A stretch of DNA of 64,000 bases from Paramacrobiotus metropolitanus (GCF_019649055.1 NW_026570272.1:868001-932000), one strand, 5' to 3'; shown: positions 1 through 12,446, counted from the stretch's first letter. The notes: a model not told the origin generated them from the sequence alone. A program made the numbers and translations.

Positions 1-823
1 CGCTGGTGCAGATCGCCGATTCTTTGTTTGCGGCATTCCTTATAATTGAGATAACGTTAAGTGTGCTGCAAGTGCTGTTTGAGGTGTTCATGCTGCAGGC
101 GGAACTGGATAGTGGGACTTCGGTGAACACGGGGAATGCGTTGTCGTATGTGTTGTGGTGTGTGACCTATGTGTCGCAGGTAACAATTGTGCTGTCTATG
201 GGAGCATCAGTCAACGAAGCGGTAAGAGAATGTTCTTATATTGTTGGCGCTAATAAGAACTCATACAATACATAATATGTAAGTACATATGTATTGTACT
301 TACTCATTTACTTATTGTACTTATTCATGTACAAGTCATATTAATTAAACATAGATGAATTGAAATTTTAAAAAAAGTGAGAAATTGTGGGCAGCTCAAT
401 CGAAAGCGACATTCCTAATAAATAGTCCTGGTGGCAGTGATAATAGTTGTTGTGATTTCAAGGCACATTCGCCCGAACTGGATTTATTCAGCGTCGATCA
501 GAATACGCTAACGGTGGCACAGTGCCGGCAGTTACAGATATTCCTCACCAGGATCACCTGCAGTAAAATCGGATTCACTGCCGGTGGAGTGTTTGTCATT
601 GAACGCTCAGCAGTGGCCGAGGTCATTTATTAAAAAAAACGAGAAAATTTCGTGAAACATAGTTGAATTTATTAAATGAATAAATGAATGAATATTTTTA
701 CAGGTTTTTGGAACATACATCACATACCAGATCCTTATTTTCGAGCTGCGACTGGATTTGAAAATGGATAACATTGTGGAAAGTGTACGGGATTGCCAGT
801 GTTTAAAATCTTTAACGGCTTGA
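1..823 (+). CDS. Gustatory-receptor-like 7TM protein, 3' part (5' end outside window)
   Basis: C-terminal part of a seven-transmembrane chemoreceptor of the 7tm_7 (insect-Gr-like) type, presumably a plasma-membrane ligand-gated channel. The first exon (frame open from base 3) ends at 221 before GTAAGA and carries two hydrophobic helices ending in the motif GASVNEA. Exon 2 is 463-621 (after TTTCAAG) and holds AHSPELDLFSVDQ and KIGFTAGGVFVIER. Exon 3 is 704-823 (after TTTTTACAG) and holds the last helix with VFGTYITYQILIF, which matches the family's C-terminal TY signature. All joins are phase 0. The donor of the second intron (GTCATT) is weak. The exon pattern and spacing match the paralogue at 19406-20895 closely, so I infer a tandem family. 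The ligand is unknown. Confidence 0.7.
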
Positions 824-1554
824 GATAAGCCTAAAGTCTCGCTTGTCAAATATATTATCATCACGGTGGTATTAATATTCATCACGACGAAATGCATAAC
901 AATAGTTCTTGTTGGACAAAAGGACGCGGTGATGAATACTTCCATATATTTATTTGCAAACCATCCGCGTCGTTATTTTGCGCAACACTTCACCTGTTTG
1001 CTGTAACGCCTTCTCTTGACAGTGGGTATAATAAATAATTACACATAGATTTTATTAGTACTTCCACAGCCAAATGTGCACTGTATGCAATCAAGCACGC
1101 ATTCCCATACAGAAAAAGCGTGACACCAGCAGAAAATAAACACCCTGCGCCGATTGCCGCTCCTTTCACTTGCGCAACGGTTCTAGGTACTTTGCTTGAT
1201 TGATTTCCGGCCAGCATGCCCTAGAATCTTTAGTTATTTATTTGACAATCTAATTGAACAATAAGAGTACTTATTACTGTAGCTGTGTAGCACTGCCCTT
1301 GAAGTTTAACATCACTGTTAACAGTGTCAAGCGTCACATTTCTCGTAGGATAATCAGTTCACATTTCAGTTCACATTTCTCGTAAGATAATCAAATAGAG
1401 GAAATTGGGCTTAAAACCATTTCCATGTAAGCCAAAACATTCGTCAAGCTGGTCTATTCTTTTCACGATAATTGGTTGTATAATGTTCTCAGCCCATATA
1501 TTTATGGCTATTGTGCATGCCTTCCTTCGTCATTTTCTCAGAGCGCATGGGTCA
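824..1554. other. Intergenic, no gene recognised
   Basis: No convincing gene. A stretch near 905-970 resembles 19015-19065 (shared GGACAAAAGGA and a downstream match), which suggests that the Gr locus was duplicated together with its 3' flank. A short minus-strand frame (990-1217) encodes a hydrophobic stretch but has no supporting context. Confidence 0.5.
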
Positions 1555-2253
1555 TTAAGGGAAATGGCCCGGTACATGGTGTTAAAAATGGGATACGTAC
1601 ACTAAAACTTTTGCTTTCGCGCACTCTGATTCGCTTTTTTGTGATACTTTATGTCATTCCAAAGCTAAATGATTTGCATACATTGTTCTGAGAATCTTTT
1701 GCGCGCGCAACATCCGGTTGCCGAGATATGGCGTACTAAAATGAGCGAAAAGTTTAAATTCATTGTTGTGTATCAAAATTCAAAAGTCTGGTTACTGCCC
1801 GATCTTCTTGAAACTATGCTGCAAAAGACACATGGCCATAAAGTCGAAAGTGAACCAATTTCAGGTTCACAGCATTTTTTCCGATTTTAAAATGAATGTC
1901 AATGTCAAAAATTTTAAAATTTATTTTATAATTATGGAGTAGTGCTGTGAACCTGAATTGGTTCACTTTCGACTTTATGGCCATGTGTCTTTTGCAGCAA
2001 ATTCTCAAGAAGATTCTGCAATAACCAGACTTTTGGTACACAACAATGCATTTAAACTTTTCGTCCATTTTAGTACGCCATATCTCGGCAACCGAATGTT
2101 GCGCGCGCAAACAGTTTTCAGAACGATGTATGCAAATCGGTTCGCTTTAGAATGACATAAAGTAATACAAAAAAGTGTTTCGGAGTGCGCGAAAGCGAAG
2201 TTTTAGTGTATGTATCCCATTTTTGACGCTATGTACCAGGCCATTTTCCCTAA
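1555..2253. mobile_element. Foldback (inverted-repeat) DNA element, copy A
   Basis: The left half (TTAAGGGAAATGGCC, then CGGTACATGGTG) is repeated in inverse orientation on the right (GTACCAGGCCATTTTCCCTAA), with long arms of about 300 bp. These include GCGCGCGCAACATCCGGTTGCC against its near-complement around 2090-2110. The centre is AT-rich (about 1890-1930). It has no coding capacity. Related copies lie at 21425-22045 and 62292-62900, with a half copy at 51655-51845. This is a non-autonomous family mobilised in trans, superfamily not determined. Confidence 0.75.
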
Positions 2254-2604
2254 AAAGCCTGTAAAAGATGCTTTTGTTAAAATTTTTTCTTAGAACAAGA
2301 CCACAAGCGAAAACGCGATAAAATTGTTTTTAAAAACTTTTAAATACTTCCGTTAATATACCCGTGACTCGATGATACAGTTTTAGGTTTTATGATTTCT
2401 AAAGACATACAGCCAAATGCTAGTAATAATTTTAAAGAGAGGTCAAAATATTAGTTGTAAGTCAACAAAAATATGAACTGAATCTCTGAATCAACAAAGA
2501 AAAGTTGGAAAACACAAGTAGGTCCACAATAAGTTAAACATTTCGAAATGGGAGAACCACTGGACAATGGAGTTCGAATGGCTTAATTTCTTGCAAAGCC
2601 AAGA

Positions 2605-2715
2605 AAAGCCAGCATGTGAAATAATTAAGCGCAAGTATGTGAAATATGTGAAATAATAGAGCCGGTATGTGAAATAATTACGCGCAAAAAAATCCAGTAT
2701 GTGAAATAATTTATT
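2605..2715. repeat. Short interspersed tandem motif
   Basis: Four to five copies of a motif close to GTATGTGAAATAATT, some followed by ACGCGCAA or AAGCGCAA, in degenerate tandem order. No function is evident. Confidence 0.6.
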
Positions 2716-2753
2716 TTTCTGATTGTAAAGCAAACTGACGGGTTCAGCATTAT

Positions 2754-5192
2754 GGAACGCGCAATTACAAATAATACAAGTTAGTTTATTCCAGTGGATT
2801 CATGGCAGCTTCAGTAACACTGTACTGTATACAGAGTTTTTGTAAAGCGTACGTCTCACTACAGTGCTAGTTACTTATAGAGCGAAAGGGCCCAGGCATA
2901 ATTATTTAGTGCTTACAGGACGAACAAAATAATTATTACCGCGCCATACATGCAATGGTGACGTGATGATTGTTATTTGAACTGCAATTAATGGCTATAG
3001 ATTGTTTACTATTACAGTGCTACTGCTAGATTTTCTTTCAGTAATATGCACTTCCACCCACCGGTTATTAAAATGCCAATTAAATAGTGCTGATCGGTGA
3101 ATACTCCAAAATCTGCAGAACTACAGTATCTGATGACCGCTTTCGGCTATAACGGTCGATGCTTTTCCATAATTCTGCTTCCGCAAAATAGTGACTTATT
3201 GCGTAACCTGACAATGCGCTCAACCTTTGCCGGAACTGCAAAATAAATGTGCGATTCCAAAGTTTCAGTTCCAGGGAAGTCTTTTTCATCATAAAAGAAA
3301 CTCTGTCTGTCCAAAAGCGTTACACAGCAGAAGAAAGACAACTGAACAGATGTCCCTGGCTGCCACAGTAATTAAACATCAATTACCCAGCAAATTTTTC
3401 TTTTGTGGTACGTACAACAAAGTCATGATGTGTTAGTGAAAATCAGAAAACGCGAAATTATGTAATTGGCTAATAACGTACAATATCTAGTAAAAACACA
3501 CTGTTTGTTGTTCACTGTAAATGTAATGCTGCTCATCTTGCTGGAGCGACAACTTTTGATAGTGTCAGCGCTTCCTCATCACAGCTAAAGGCCTATTTAT
3601 ACTCGGCTTTAAGACCGTCATATCTCACGGAACTGATGAAATTTCGCAACTATAAACACTTTCCCATCTCCGTCACATTGCACGTGACTGACTTGTGGAG
3701 TATAACCACATACTCGGACATCGTCCGAAAGTTAGATCCGTCAAGTTCATGGCCGTCAAAATTTGGCTTCGTCCGTCAAAATTTTGAAATAGAACTGGTT
3801 CTATTTTTTCAAAGTTGACGGACATCAAGTTCTGTACTTTTCGCACAAGTCTGTCTATATTCAGTAGAGACCTTACCAAAAGAATTCTAATTTCACCGTT
3901 CTTTATTAACTTTTCCCAAACTTTTCATATTACTTTCTACTACGTTTTGTTCCCTTTAACCATTCATAATTAATTTTTTGCATTAGAAATTTATTAGCTT
4001 GCGTATGCCACGTGACATACGCGATATCAAATTTTCAGTCTTTAACCATCCGCGGGTTCACACGTGGTAAAAGAAGCGCAGTTTCTGTGTTCTCAAATCT
4101 AAATAAAAATAAAATTCAAAAAGAGCTAATAGGTAATTACTGGCACCAAATATATGTACTAGGTTCCACTTGGCATACATTCAGGACAGATTTCAAAACA
4201 ATTAATTCGGTTTGTTTTGGGCTCGAAATCTGGTTTTTAACGAACATGCTGTCCTAGTATAAATAGAAAGCAGCTTTGTACACAACCGTGCTCTAGATCC
4301 GCAGACTACCTATCTGTATTGGCCAATAAGGGGCATTTGTTATTGAGTCTGATCAGTAATCAATAATCTTTCGTGAAAGCAGTATCACCGGATCCGAATC
4401 GAATTAATTTGAAGCTTACCGTAGCCCATTTTTTGTTTGAGTTTTCTGGACGGTCTTGGAATTCGCAAAGTATTACTTTGTTACCAGTACAACACATGAG
4501 CTGTAATCATTAATTACTTTTTTCGTAGTTTGTATTTCCCTCGACCCTCAGCCATACGCAAATCAATCGACCATGAAATTGCCAATCACGAATGAGACAT
4601 CAAAGTGCTGATTGATTCATAATCAAAGCTTAGGAGCACTGCTGTATTTAGTGTACTGCAATAATTTTCATGATCGCTTGGGCTGCTGTCGCTGTTTTTC
4701 ATTATTCCGCTTCCGCTGAACAGTTATTCATTGGGTAAATTGGCATTATGCACTAGCGTTACCGCATCTGTGCAGCCTACCATTCCAAACTTCCGGGAAA
4801 TTCTTTTCTTGGTCTATGGTTGTCTTCGAAACCGTTACACAGCTCAAAGAAAGCCATCAGAACAGATATCCTCAAGCAAATATTACTAATATTAATATTA
4901 CTGTCAACAATCAATCCACTAATTATCCCTGTTCACTAGTTACACTGTAGTTCGTTAGTATCGGTGTAGTACGCTGTGCAGCTCATCAGTAATGCTCGTG
5001 ACTAAGAACCGGAGAAGGCGGAAGTACGTGAACTGTACATGTGTGCATTATAGTATCGGAGTGAAAATAAGTTGTCAGTTTTTCCTTATAAATGGGTTGG
5101 TGTTTTCTGTTGGAATTAAACACTCGTCAGTGCCTACATTGATTTTTATCTATTACGACAAGGACTTCTTTGTGTTGCACAATACCGCGATC
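2754..5192. other. Long intergenic stretch; one hairpin at 3772-3822
   Basis: I see no gene. An imperfect hairpin of about 51 bp lies at 3772-3822: left arm TCCGTCAAAATTTTGAAATA, right arm its near-complement ending TTGACGGA. The part just before 5193 may be promoter and 5' UTR of the small secreted-protein gene. Confidence 0.45.
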
Positions 5193-6218
5193 ATGAGCCG
5201 CATACGGTCGAATGTAATTATTGGCTGTGCAGTGCTCCTGTTACTCTGTGGGTCAATTCACTCGGGTAAGCCAGCCAAAACCAGCAACACAGGTGCAGCC
5301 GCCGTAATGCCACACGATAACGCCACCGACACCAACGCCGGCTCCGGGGAACTGAAAGCGAAACCGCAGCCACAATCAGGTACGGTTCGTTACTGACCGC
5401 ATTAGCACTTTTACATCGTTTATACCTTCAATAATCATTTACTCGTTATTGATAAGTTCTACTGTATATAGCGATTTCCGGCTTTCAACATGGCGGGTTC
5501 CATGATAAAGATTAAAGCTTATGAAAAATGGTTAAATAAGCTCTATTGGTTATCGAGCGAATGCAAACCACTCGTATTATTTATTATTTAATTGTCGTAA
5601 ATTTATCCATACTGCCTACAAAGTGCGTTATCAGCTGCGGCTGCGATAAGCAGAAACCCTAGGTTTTTTTACATAACCCTGCATAAACATATGCTTATCA
5701 GATCAAAAATTTTGCATAATGTACGACAGCCTGGAAAACAGACCCTTGGATGGTAACGCAAAATGGCCTCTGTTTCACGCATTTCTCTACGCACGCGGCA
5801 TTCGGGTTCTGATTCAGGTTCTTTACCAAAGTCTAAAGATGACTCGCCAAGGACCAAAAGCTTTTCTTTTCTATAAGAGGCTTTCAATAGGACACATATA
5901 AGACACCGAGTTTCCCGGAATATATGGCTACATTCTGGGCTGTTGCTGAACGCTTGTAAAAGGGTGTAAGGTGTCCTCAATACCGCGCTGTAACCAAGTT
6001 CAAAGTGAATTGCGGACGCTCTCGTACAACATACGCGTAGTTGCTGCCTGCACTGCTGAAAATTTCGGCACCAGCAGTACAGCGTACGTAGAAAGTATGT
6101 AGCACTAAATTTCATTAAATCAGCTAACTTACAGTTTCTGTCGGCAGGTAACGGCACATCCCACGGGAATCCCGCTTCAGCACGCTTCGGTCTGACACCC
6201 CCTGTACTGAAAGGTTGA
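5193..6218 (+). CDS. Small secreted protein, two exons, 85 aa
   Basis: Exon 1 (5193-5379) begins with ATG and encodes a clear signal peptide: MSRIR, then a hydrophobic core ending near CGSIHSG. A low-complexity polar stretch (rich in T, N, A, G and KP) follows. It ends phase 1 at TCAG|GTACGG. Exon 2 (6148-6218) starts after CTGTCGGCAG, restores the frame exactly and closes with TPPVLKG and a stop. The total is 258 nt including the stop. The 768-bp intron lies between them. An in-frame upstream ATG at 4992 would add about 67 residues and bury the signal peptide, so I prefer 5193. No family is recognised. A neuropeptide-like or secreted disordered protein is possible. Confidence 0.5.
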
Positions 6219-6766
6219 TAGAGAAGCTTATTGGCAGTGTGATTGAGTGACTAAGTCAACAGAGTGATTGTGGTAGATATTGATCATTGATTATTGCGTG
6301 GGTTTTTTCTTTGCACTATAGACTGTCTAAATTTTTATAGCAGTTGTTATTAGGGGCCAGCGCTAACCCAATTGGCTAAGGACCCCTAAAACTGTTTTTT
6401 GAGAAAAAAGCAAAAAACGAAAAGCAAACAAAAGCAACCCGCGTTACCAGAAATAAAAACAGCAAAAAATAAATAAAATAAAAATAAAAATAATAACTGA
6501 TTTACCCTATCTTTATTCACATCTTATGACTTTCGCATTTCGTCCGTGAACATATGGAAATGGAAATATTTTTAAAACAACCGAAAATTAGGTAACGGCC
6601 AGAAGCATTACGGGAGATTGTAAATTTTGTCAACATCATCATCGAGAACAATTGGCTGTTAGTTATGTATGTTCTGCGCAACGTGTTTTTTGTGCGGCTG
6701 GTTTTCTGTAAGCTGCTTGCATCTCTTTATTTCTTCTTAATTCGAGTATACAGTTCATAACAGACA

Positions 6767-7033
6767 TGGGCAGTTAATTTTAACTATTTAACTTAATGCG
6801 AGTTATTTTCGAGTTATTAAGTTATAACTTGACTCTTTAGCGCAACTTGCTAACCAGAAAACTTAACTCTTAGCTTAACTCTCCTTAAAATGCTATATAT
6901 TGTCTATGGTAGCGTAACTCGCGGTATAACTCGAAACTCGGTTTTTCTGCATAAATAACTTGATTTTTAGCATAATCGCACGCTTCCTGCAACTCTTAAC
7001 TCTAACCTTGGGTCGATTTTCTGTAACTGCCCA
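6767..7033. mobile_element. Possible MITE with short terminal inverted repeats
   Basis: The ends are TGGGCAGTTA and TAACTGCCCA. The interior is dense in TAACTC/GAGTTA words in both orientations, giving strong self-complementarity. No clear target duplication is visible, so the call is tentative. Confidence 0.4.
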
Positions 7034-7079
7034 GTTCTGCTTCATAACAGTGCTTTTACAAGGGTTTTGATTCAGTTTT

Positions 7080-7153
7080 GCGTTACTGTCTGTTTCCAGC
7101 TGGCTTTTGCTGCTTAGCGTTACTGTCTGTTTCCAGCTGGCTTTTGCTGCTTA
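7080..7153. repeat. Perfect 37-bp tandem duplication
   Basis: Two identical adjacent 37-bp units, 7080-7116 and 7117-7153, each starting GCGTTACTGTC and ending TGCTGCTTA. Confidence 0.9.
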
Positions 7154-7695
7154 CTGTACCACTCTTTTCTTTTACTTGACCTTTATTGTTTTTCTGCAGG
7201 GTTTACTGTTTTGTTTACTGTTTACTGATGATGAAAAAATTTGATTTACTCAGTAAACTGAGTACCTATATTACTTAGTAAACCATTTCGCCTTGAAATA
7301 TCCTTGGCATGAATTTTCCAGCTTACATTTTAATTTTTAATACGACAGATTGCCTACCAACAATTCCATTCATAAACCTAAATGAAAGAGGTTTCCTGAA
7401 TTTTCTCATATTGGTTTAAATTAAGTGCGTACTCGCATTGTTTCCTGTTACAACCTTTAGGTACGGTGTCATTTTTTTAATGGAAAGAAATAAATTAAAA
7501 ATCAGCGCTCACCATCTGTATGAAGCTTCCGTAACAAAATTGCTATTATGAAAGAATAAAAAGATTATTGCCGTCGGTCCGAGATAGCCCGTTTGATTTC
7601 TGCAGTGTGTGCGCAATGCCTTGCGTCTAGAAGTAAATGCTATACACTGGATAAAACACTGTATTTAGTGGCAAATAGTACAAGCAAACAAGTAA

Positions 7696-7959
7696 TACAA
7701 ATATCATAAAGTGCGTGCAAATAAGGATTTTGCTCGCGAAATTAAGAAAGACTGTTACTCTAACAATAAGAACAGTGAAACTGTGAAAGCAGTCATGCGG
7801 GATTTCTATAGGCTGGCTCCAGTTAAGGTAGTCTCCACTCTCTACCACAAGGAGGCTGTCGCTGACCGTTTGCTGGAATATGGTATTCAAGTTCGCATTA
7901 ATGCAGTCGATGTGTTTTTCCTTGCTAGCGAAATTATGCCATCACTTCAGAGCTCCTGA
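7696..7959 (+). CDS. Open frame of unknown nature, possible terminal exon
   Basis: The frame is open from 7696 to a stop at 7957-7959 (about 87 codons) and lacks an early ATG. The product is mixed-charge and soluble, with a stretch DFYRLAPVKVVSTLYHKEAV that looks protein-like. If it is real it would be a last exon whose upstream exons I cannot find. It could equally be chance. Confidence 0.22.
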   Translation, partial: YKYHKVRANKDFAREIKKDCYSNNKNSETVKAVMRDFYRLAPVKVVSTLYHKEAVADRLLEYGIQVRINAVDVFFLASEIMPSLQSS

Positions 7960-8231
7960 TGCTGCAATTAGCAAATACCTAACTCGTTTTCTGTATTATT
8001 GATGCAATAGCTTATTTTAATATTTTTGGCGATTAACAGAAGACTGGTTATGCTTTAATGGTATTTTAAACATGTTAGTCATGAATCATGATGATGCCAT
8101 AAGCTACTGTAATTTAAATACCGCTCTGCGCAAAATGCGGGAGACAACTAAAATTTAAAAGGGTTCGTTTTGTGCGGCGAAGTGAAATTTACCGTCTTAT
8201 ATTATGCAGTTTGCACGTTTAGCAAACATCA

Positions 8232-11200
8232 TCAGGGAGATGAACTCTGGTCTAATTTGTGAGAGTCGCTAAAGTATATCCAACAAATCATTATTATTAA
8301 ACGTACCTCTCGAAGCCTGACTTTAAGCAGTCTTGTTAGATTAGCCAAGTCGGACCGGACCAAAGCGATTCCCGTGTCGAAATCGATTGCAGGTAGAATT
8401 ACCCACAGGTACGTCAATGCCGCTCCAAATAGGGTCTGCAATAGGTCACCCGAACAATAATTCTTTGCAAAATTTGAAATGAGAGCTACGGGGTTCCTGT
8501 TCTTGTGCATACCAGCCGATGACGCAAAAACGTTTTGCGCTACTGCTGCTTCACAAACAGACTCTCATCTACTTGTACGAAAATATAGTACCATTCCGCT
8601 ACTGTAAAATGGATACCACTAAAGAAATAAAAAAAGGTAATAGTATTCGTACACCGCACTTTGAGAACTGCAACTAATTTTTCGTTTGACCAAACTGCTG
8701 TTCACTTTATGCTATGAGTTATGCGTATAAAGGCAAGCTTGTACGCATTATTTACCCCGAATAACGATTTCAGAGTCATTGGTAGTAGCGTCCCATAAAT
8801 AACTCCGTCACACGGATGCAAGAAACCGACAAATTCTTTTTGGAGATTTTCACAGGCATCTCGTAGTTCCTGGTGAGTCATATGGTCTTCGGACTGCAGC
8901 ACATTTTTCACCTGCTTTTTCAGGCTTTTAACCTACAAAATAACTGAGGATAAGAGAAGGTCGCCGCAGTATCGGATTTACTGTACAACAACGCTCCGCT
9001 CGAGCCATAACTGAACACAAAAAGGTTTTTTTTTATGTATGTCGTCGCTGGGGAAACTAATTACAAAACTCTATACCGAAAGATATCAGTTCAAAGAAGA
9101 TTCCATTATGGTGTGCCGCGCATTTCCTTAGAAGTAAAAGTATTGAAAGATAACAATAATCGAAATTTTTGTAGCATAATAGTAGCATTTCTGGAAATTT
9201 TCGGTATTTCTTGCTCTTGTAGCCGTACGTTAGAATTTGTGACTTCCATATAAAATACACTTGTGACCGGCAAAAATGTCCCCCCTGTCCCCCCGGACAT
9301 TTTTGCCGTGTCCCCCCTGCCACCATCTCCAAAGTGGTAACCCTTTGGCCAGAATGGTGACATGGGGGACCTATCACGAAAAGCTGATTTTAGGTCAATC
9401 GGTGACCTTTAAAAAACTGCGATCAGCGTTACCACAGCGTTACCAGTAAAAAGTAAATGAAAAAGTTGCTTACTGAAGGGACACCTTTGCGGTAATGAAA
9501 TTTATCGGGTCGGCATGGAGGACATTATTGCTGGAACGAAATTAATGGTGTCCGGCATGGACATGGGGGACATGGGCATGGGGCATGGGCATGGGGGACA
9601 TTAATGCCGAAACGAAATTATTGGTGTCCGGCATGGGGGCATTATTGCCTAGTATTTCACTCCGGCAATAATGTCCCCCATGCCGGGCACCATTAATTTC
9701 GTTCCGGCAAATATGTCCCCCATGCCGGACTCCACTAAATTCGTTCCGGCATTAATGTCCCCCGTGCAGGACACCAATAATTTCGTGCCGACAATAATGT
9801 CCCACATGCCGGACACCATTAATTTCGTGCCGGCAATAATGTCCACCATGCCGGACACCATTAATTTCGTTCCGGCAGTAATGTCCCCCATACCGGACAC
9901 CATTAATTTCGTGCCGGCAATAATGTCTCCCATCCCCCACACCATTAATTTCGTTCCGGCAATAATGTCCCCCATGCCGACACCATTAATTTCGTGCCGG
10001 CAATAATGTCCCCCATGCCGACCCGATAAATTTCATTACCGCAATGGTGTCCCTTCAGTAAGCAACTTTTTCATTTACTTTTTACTGGTAACGCTGTGGT
10101 AACGCTGGTCGCAGTATTTTAAAGGTCACCGATTGACCTAAAAATCCGCTTTTCGTGATGGGTCCCCCATGTCACCAGTCTGGCCAAAGGGTTACCATTT
10201 TGGAGATGGTGGCAGGGGGAACACGGCAAAAATGTCCGGGGGGACTGGGGGGACATTTTTGCCGGTCACATACGCTTAATGCAAACGAGTTTATTTTACT
10301 GAGTTACAGAACTACACAGTTGGCGGTTACCTTCGCCTTGCAGTTAAAGTAACCTTTACTGTGTCGTAGCACTATTTGTACGTTAGATGACCTGAAAGTA
10401 GCTTAAAATGTTCACATTTATAAGTTTGAGAGCTAGCAGTTGCACTGGGTGATTTAATGCGCAAGCAGATGGAGTCATGGAGATTCCCAAATACGTACAG
10501 TTACACCTAACATCATAAGCTACACTCGAAACACAAGGAAATTTTATTCAAACAATTTATCCTTACCTTCGATTCACAATAAATACAGACGATAAAGATG
10601 AACAGGATTCCGAAAACATTTGCTGCCGGCAAGACGAAGTCCGCGTTTGGTGTGCTTTCTTCCTGAAAAGCTCGTAACAAAATGCCGATCGCACTGCTGG
10701 TAGCGTACATAAAAAATAATAAAAGCTGCCACCCAATTAGGTCGTTATAATCCGCTACAAAATCCATTAGATTTCTGAACTGAGATGGCGGTAATAGCTG
10801 AGTGATCGGCGCCGGAAGGGGATTTAACTGCGGATTAGTGAATGTGGCTGCGATGTTTATAAGGGTCTGTTCGATTTTCCGAACTGATAGGGCAATCTGT
10901 AAAGTAGTTACCACGGTGCTTCCAACAAGAAAATAATTGATATAGTATTGTACCATGCTGAATACACTTTTTACGCCGTAAAACACATAATACGGGCAAC
11001 TTTCGGTTTTGTTTTCGAAAGGGAGCAGCGGACAAGTCACTGCCACAGACCAATCTGTCACATAAGGTGCAGTTAGGGAAATCTCCGTAGCCATATAAAT
11101 CAGCGGAAGCACCATACTGCAGACGATGCCCACGATTGTTATGCAATAATGTGCCTTATGAGATATGGTCAGGGCCGTGAGGAAATGTGTGACGGCATTT

Positions 11201-11472
11201 CCCATATGATAGATCGTGTAAAAATTAACAGACAGCAATATACTGGGCTGCATATACATAATGATTTGAAAACACAAGCCCATGAAAATAACCACGCTCT
11301 TTTTATCGATATTGCGACACTCGAAGTAGCTACCGGAGAAGCCAGTGATGCCCAGAAAGGAGAAAAATACAAAGGTATAGAATTTCCAGATGTGTGCTTT
11401 GGCAGCCACAGGCGGCAAGGCTGCCAGCAGCATCCAAATTGCCAACAATATCACTGTCCCTGTAACCATCAT
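8232..11472 (-). CDS. Gustatory-receptor-like 7TM protein, three exons
   Basis: Exon 1 runs 11472-10567. It starts at tandem ATGs and encodes six hydrophobic helices, ending CESK before AAG|GTAAGG. Exon 2 is 8932-8756 (after TTTTGTAG; contains QKEFVGFLHPCDGVIYGTLL). Exon 3 starts at 8435 (after CTATTGCAG) with TLFGAALTYLWVIL, the C-terminal TY-type last helix of Gr proteins, and reads to a stop at 8232. All joins are phase 0, with exon lengths of 906, 177 and 204 nt. A GTACGT at 8306-8301 could splice to a further short exon. A 5' coding exon upstream of 11472 cannot be excluded. It is less similar to the Gr copies at 1-823 and 19406-20895 than those are to each other. The first intron hosts the foldback at 9263-10269. 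Confidence 0.65.
9263..10269. mobile_element. Foldback transposon with 8-bp target duplication and internal minisatellite
   Basis: The termini GTGACCGGCAAAAATGTCC and its exact inverse begin arms of about 250 bp. These arms carry matched landmarks (AAGGGTTACCA, AAGCAACTTTTTCATTTACT) around a repeat-rich centre. The flanks ATACACTT (9255-9262) and ATACGCTT (10270-10277) are an 8-bp target duplication with one mismatch, the size expected for hAT- or P/Galileo-type transposases. There is no coding capacity. It lies inside intron 1 of the minus-strand Gr-like gene. Confidence 0.85.
9671..10010. repeat. 42-bp minisatellite inside the foldback
   Basis: About eight head-to-tail copies of a 42-bp unit, each containing ATTAATTTCGT and CCGGCAATAATGTCC. 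Inverted copies lie at 9513-9660, so the array is itself palindromic. Because 42 is a multiple of three, both strands stay open (111 and 108 codons). These frames are an artefact of repetition. Confidence 0.85.
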
Positions 11473-12440
11473 TGCTCTGTCTGATGTACTGATCAGACTT
11501 CTAATTTTAAGTTGTCCCGCCGCTTATTATATACGCAAACGGTGCCAGATTGCCAACACCCATCCCGACGCATCCGCTTCTTTGGTGGTTATGGCTATTA
11601 TGTTAAACATCCGATGGAAATGCGCTGCAACAATAGCTTAATAGTCTACGGCTGTAATCCAATGGACTGTTGTGCACGAACTTCTGAAAGAAAAAACCGC
11701 CATGTTTGCCCTTGACTATCGATCTGTGACTATGGTTGCTTCATGACCAGTTTTTCTTCCGGTAAACTTGTGACGCTCGTTATGCATTGTTATGTGCTAT
11801 CGCGGGAAAAGTCTCCCGCATAGTTTATCTCTCGGTTCCATTTTCGCCATTATGCTGGATCGATCGTGCATACATTGTGCGTTCATTCGGTATAACTTGT
11901 GTACTTTTAAATGTTATGTGTTTTTTTACAAACCGTGATTTAAATCTGAGACGACTACGAAGCACTTCAGGCATTTGATTAAGAAAATTACTAAAATCTC
12001 AGATTCCGCTGGGCTGAATATCTGTTTACTCAAAGTACTTGTAGCGTAGTGCAGTGGCACTGAGGTCACAGCGAACACAACATTCTCGTGACGTCAGTGC
12101 CACTGCACTACGCCACATCGCCACCTTCAAGTCGTGACAGTACTGTAGTTCACCGGTGAATAGTACATAATTTCGATACCGTGTGTCGCACCATATTCTT
12201 TACTCCAATACCGTTAATAAAATTACCGGTAACTGTAATGTGACAATGTGGGGGAATAATCACCAGCAGACCGCAACGCAGTTCCACATGTTCAGTGCAG
12301 AATTTGCATTCGCAGGCTCTGCATTGTATTACAGAATATGCATTGCATGCAGTTGACATAATACGTATGAACTGTGATATTCGTTGCAGTTCAATATACT
12401 TACCAGGGCACGCTAAAAGGTTCGCCTCTCCGAAAAAATT
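11473..12440. other. Intergenic; one strong hairpin
   Basis: No gene recognised, apart from possible 5' sequence of the minus-strand Gr-like gene. The hairpin at 12041-12116 is listed separately. Confidence 0.45.
12041..12116. repeat. 76-bp hairpin with 29-bp arms
   Basis: The arms 12041-12069 and 12088-12116 are complementary at 27 of 29 positions around an 18-bp loop. The arm word GTGGCGTAGTGCA (read on the minus strand of the right arm) also occurs near the A-box region of the tRNA-like units at 41481 and 41690. I infer a tRNA-derived repeat that folded back on itself, or a MITE made from one. Confidence 0.75.
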
Positions 12441-12446
12441 ATGGGT

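Larger units (their letters stand above)
6219..7710. other. Intergenic; MITE-like unit and tandem duplication
   Basis: No gene seen. It contains the possible MITE at 6767-7033 and a perfect 37-bp tandem duplication at 7080-7153, listed separately. The rest is AT-rich single-copy sequence. Confidence 0.5.

Noticed and set aside
990-1217. 75-codon minus-strand frame with hydrophobic stretch
   Set aside because: No start context, neighbours or family resemblance; hydrophobic by chance is likely.
5669-6157. 162-codon minus-strand frame
   Set aside because: Overlaps the supported intron and exon 2 of the secreted-protein gene; no motif or splice context.
9649-10006. Overlapping open frames of 108-111 codons on both strands
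   Set aside because: Produced by a 42-bp minisatellite whose unit is a multiple of three; no gene.
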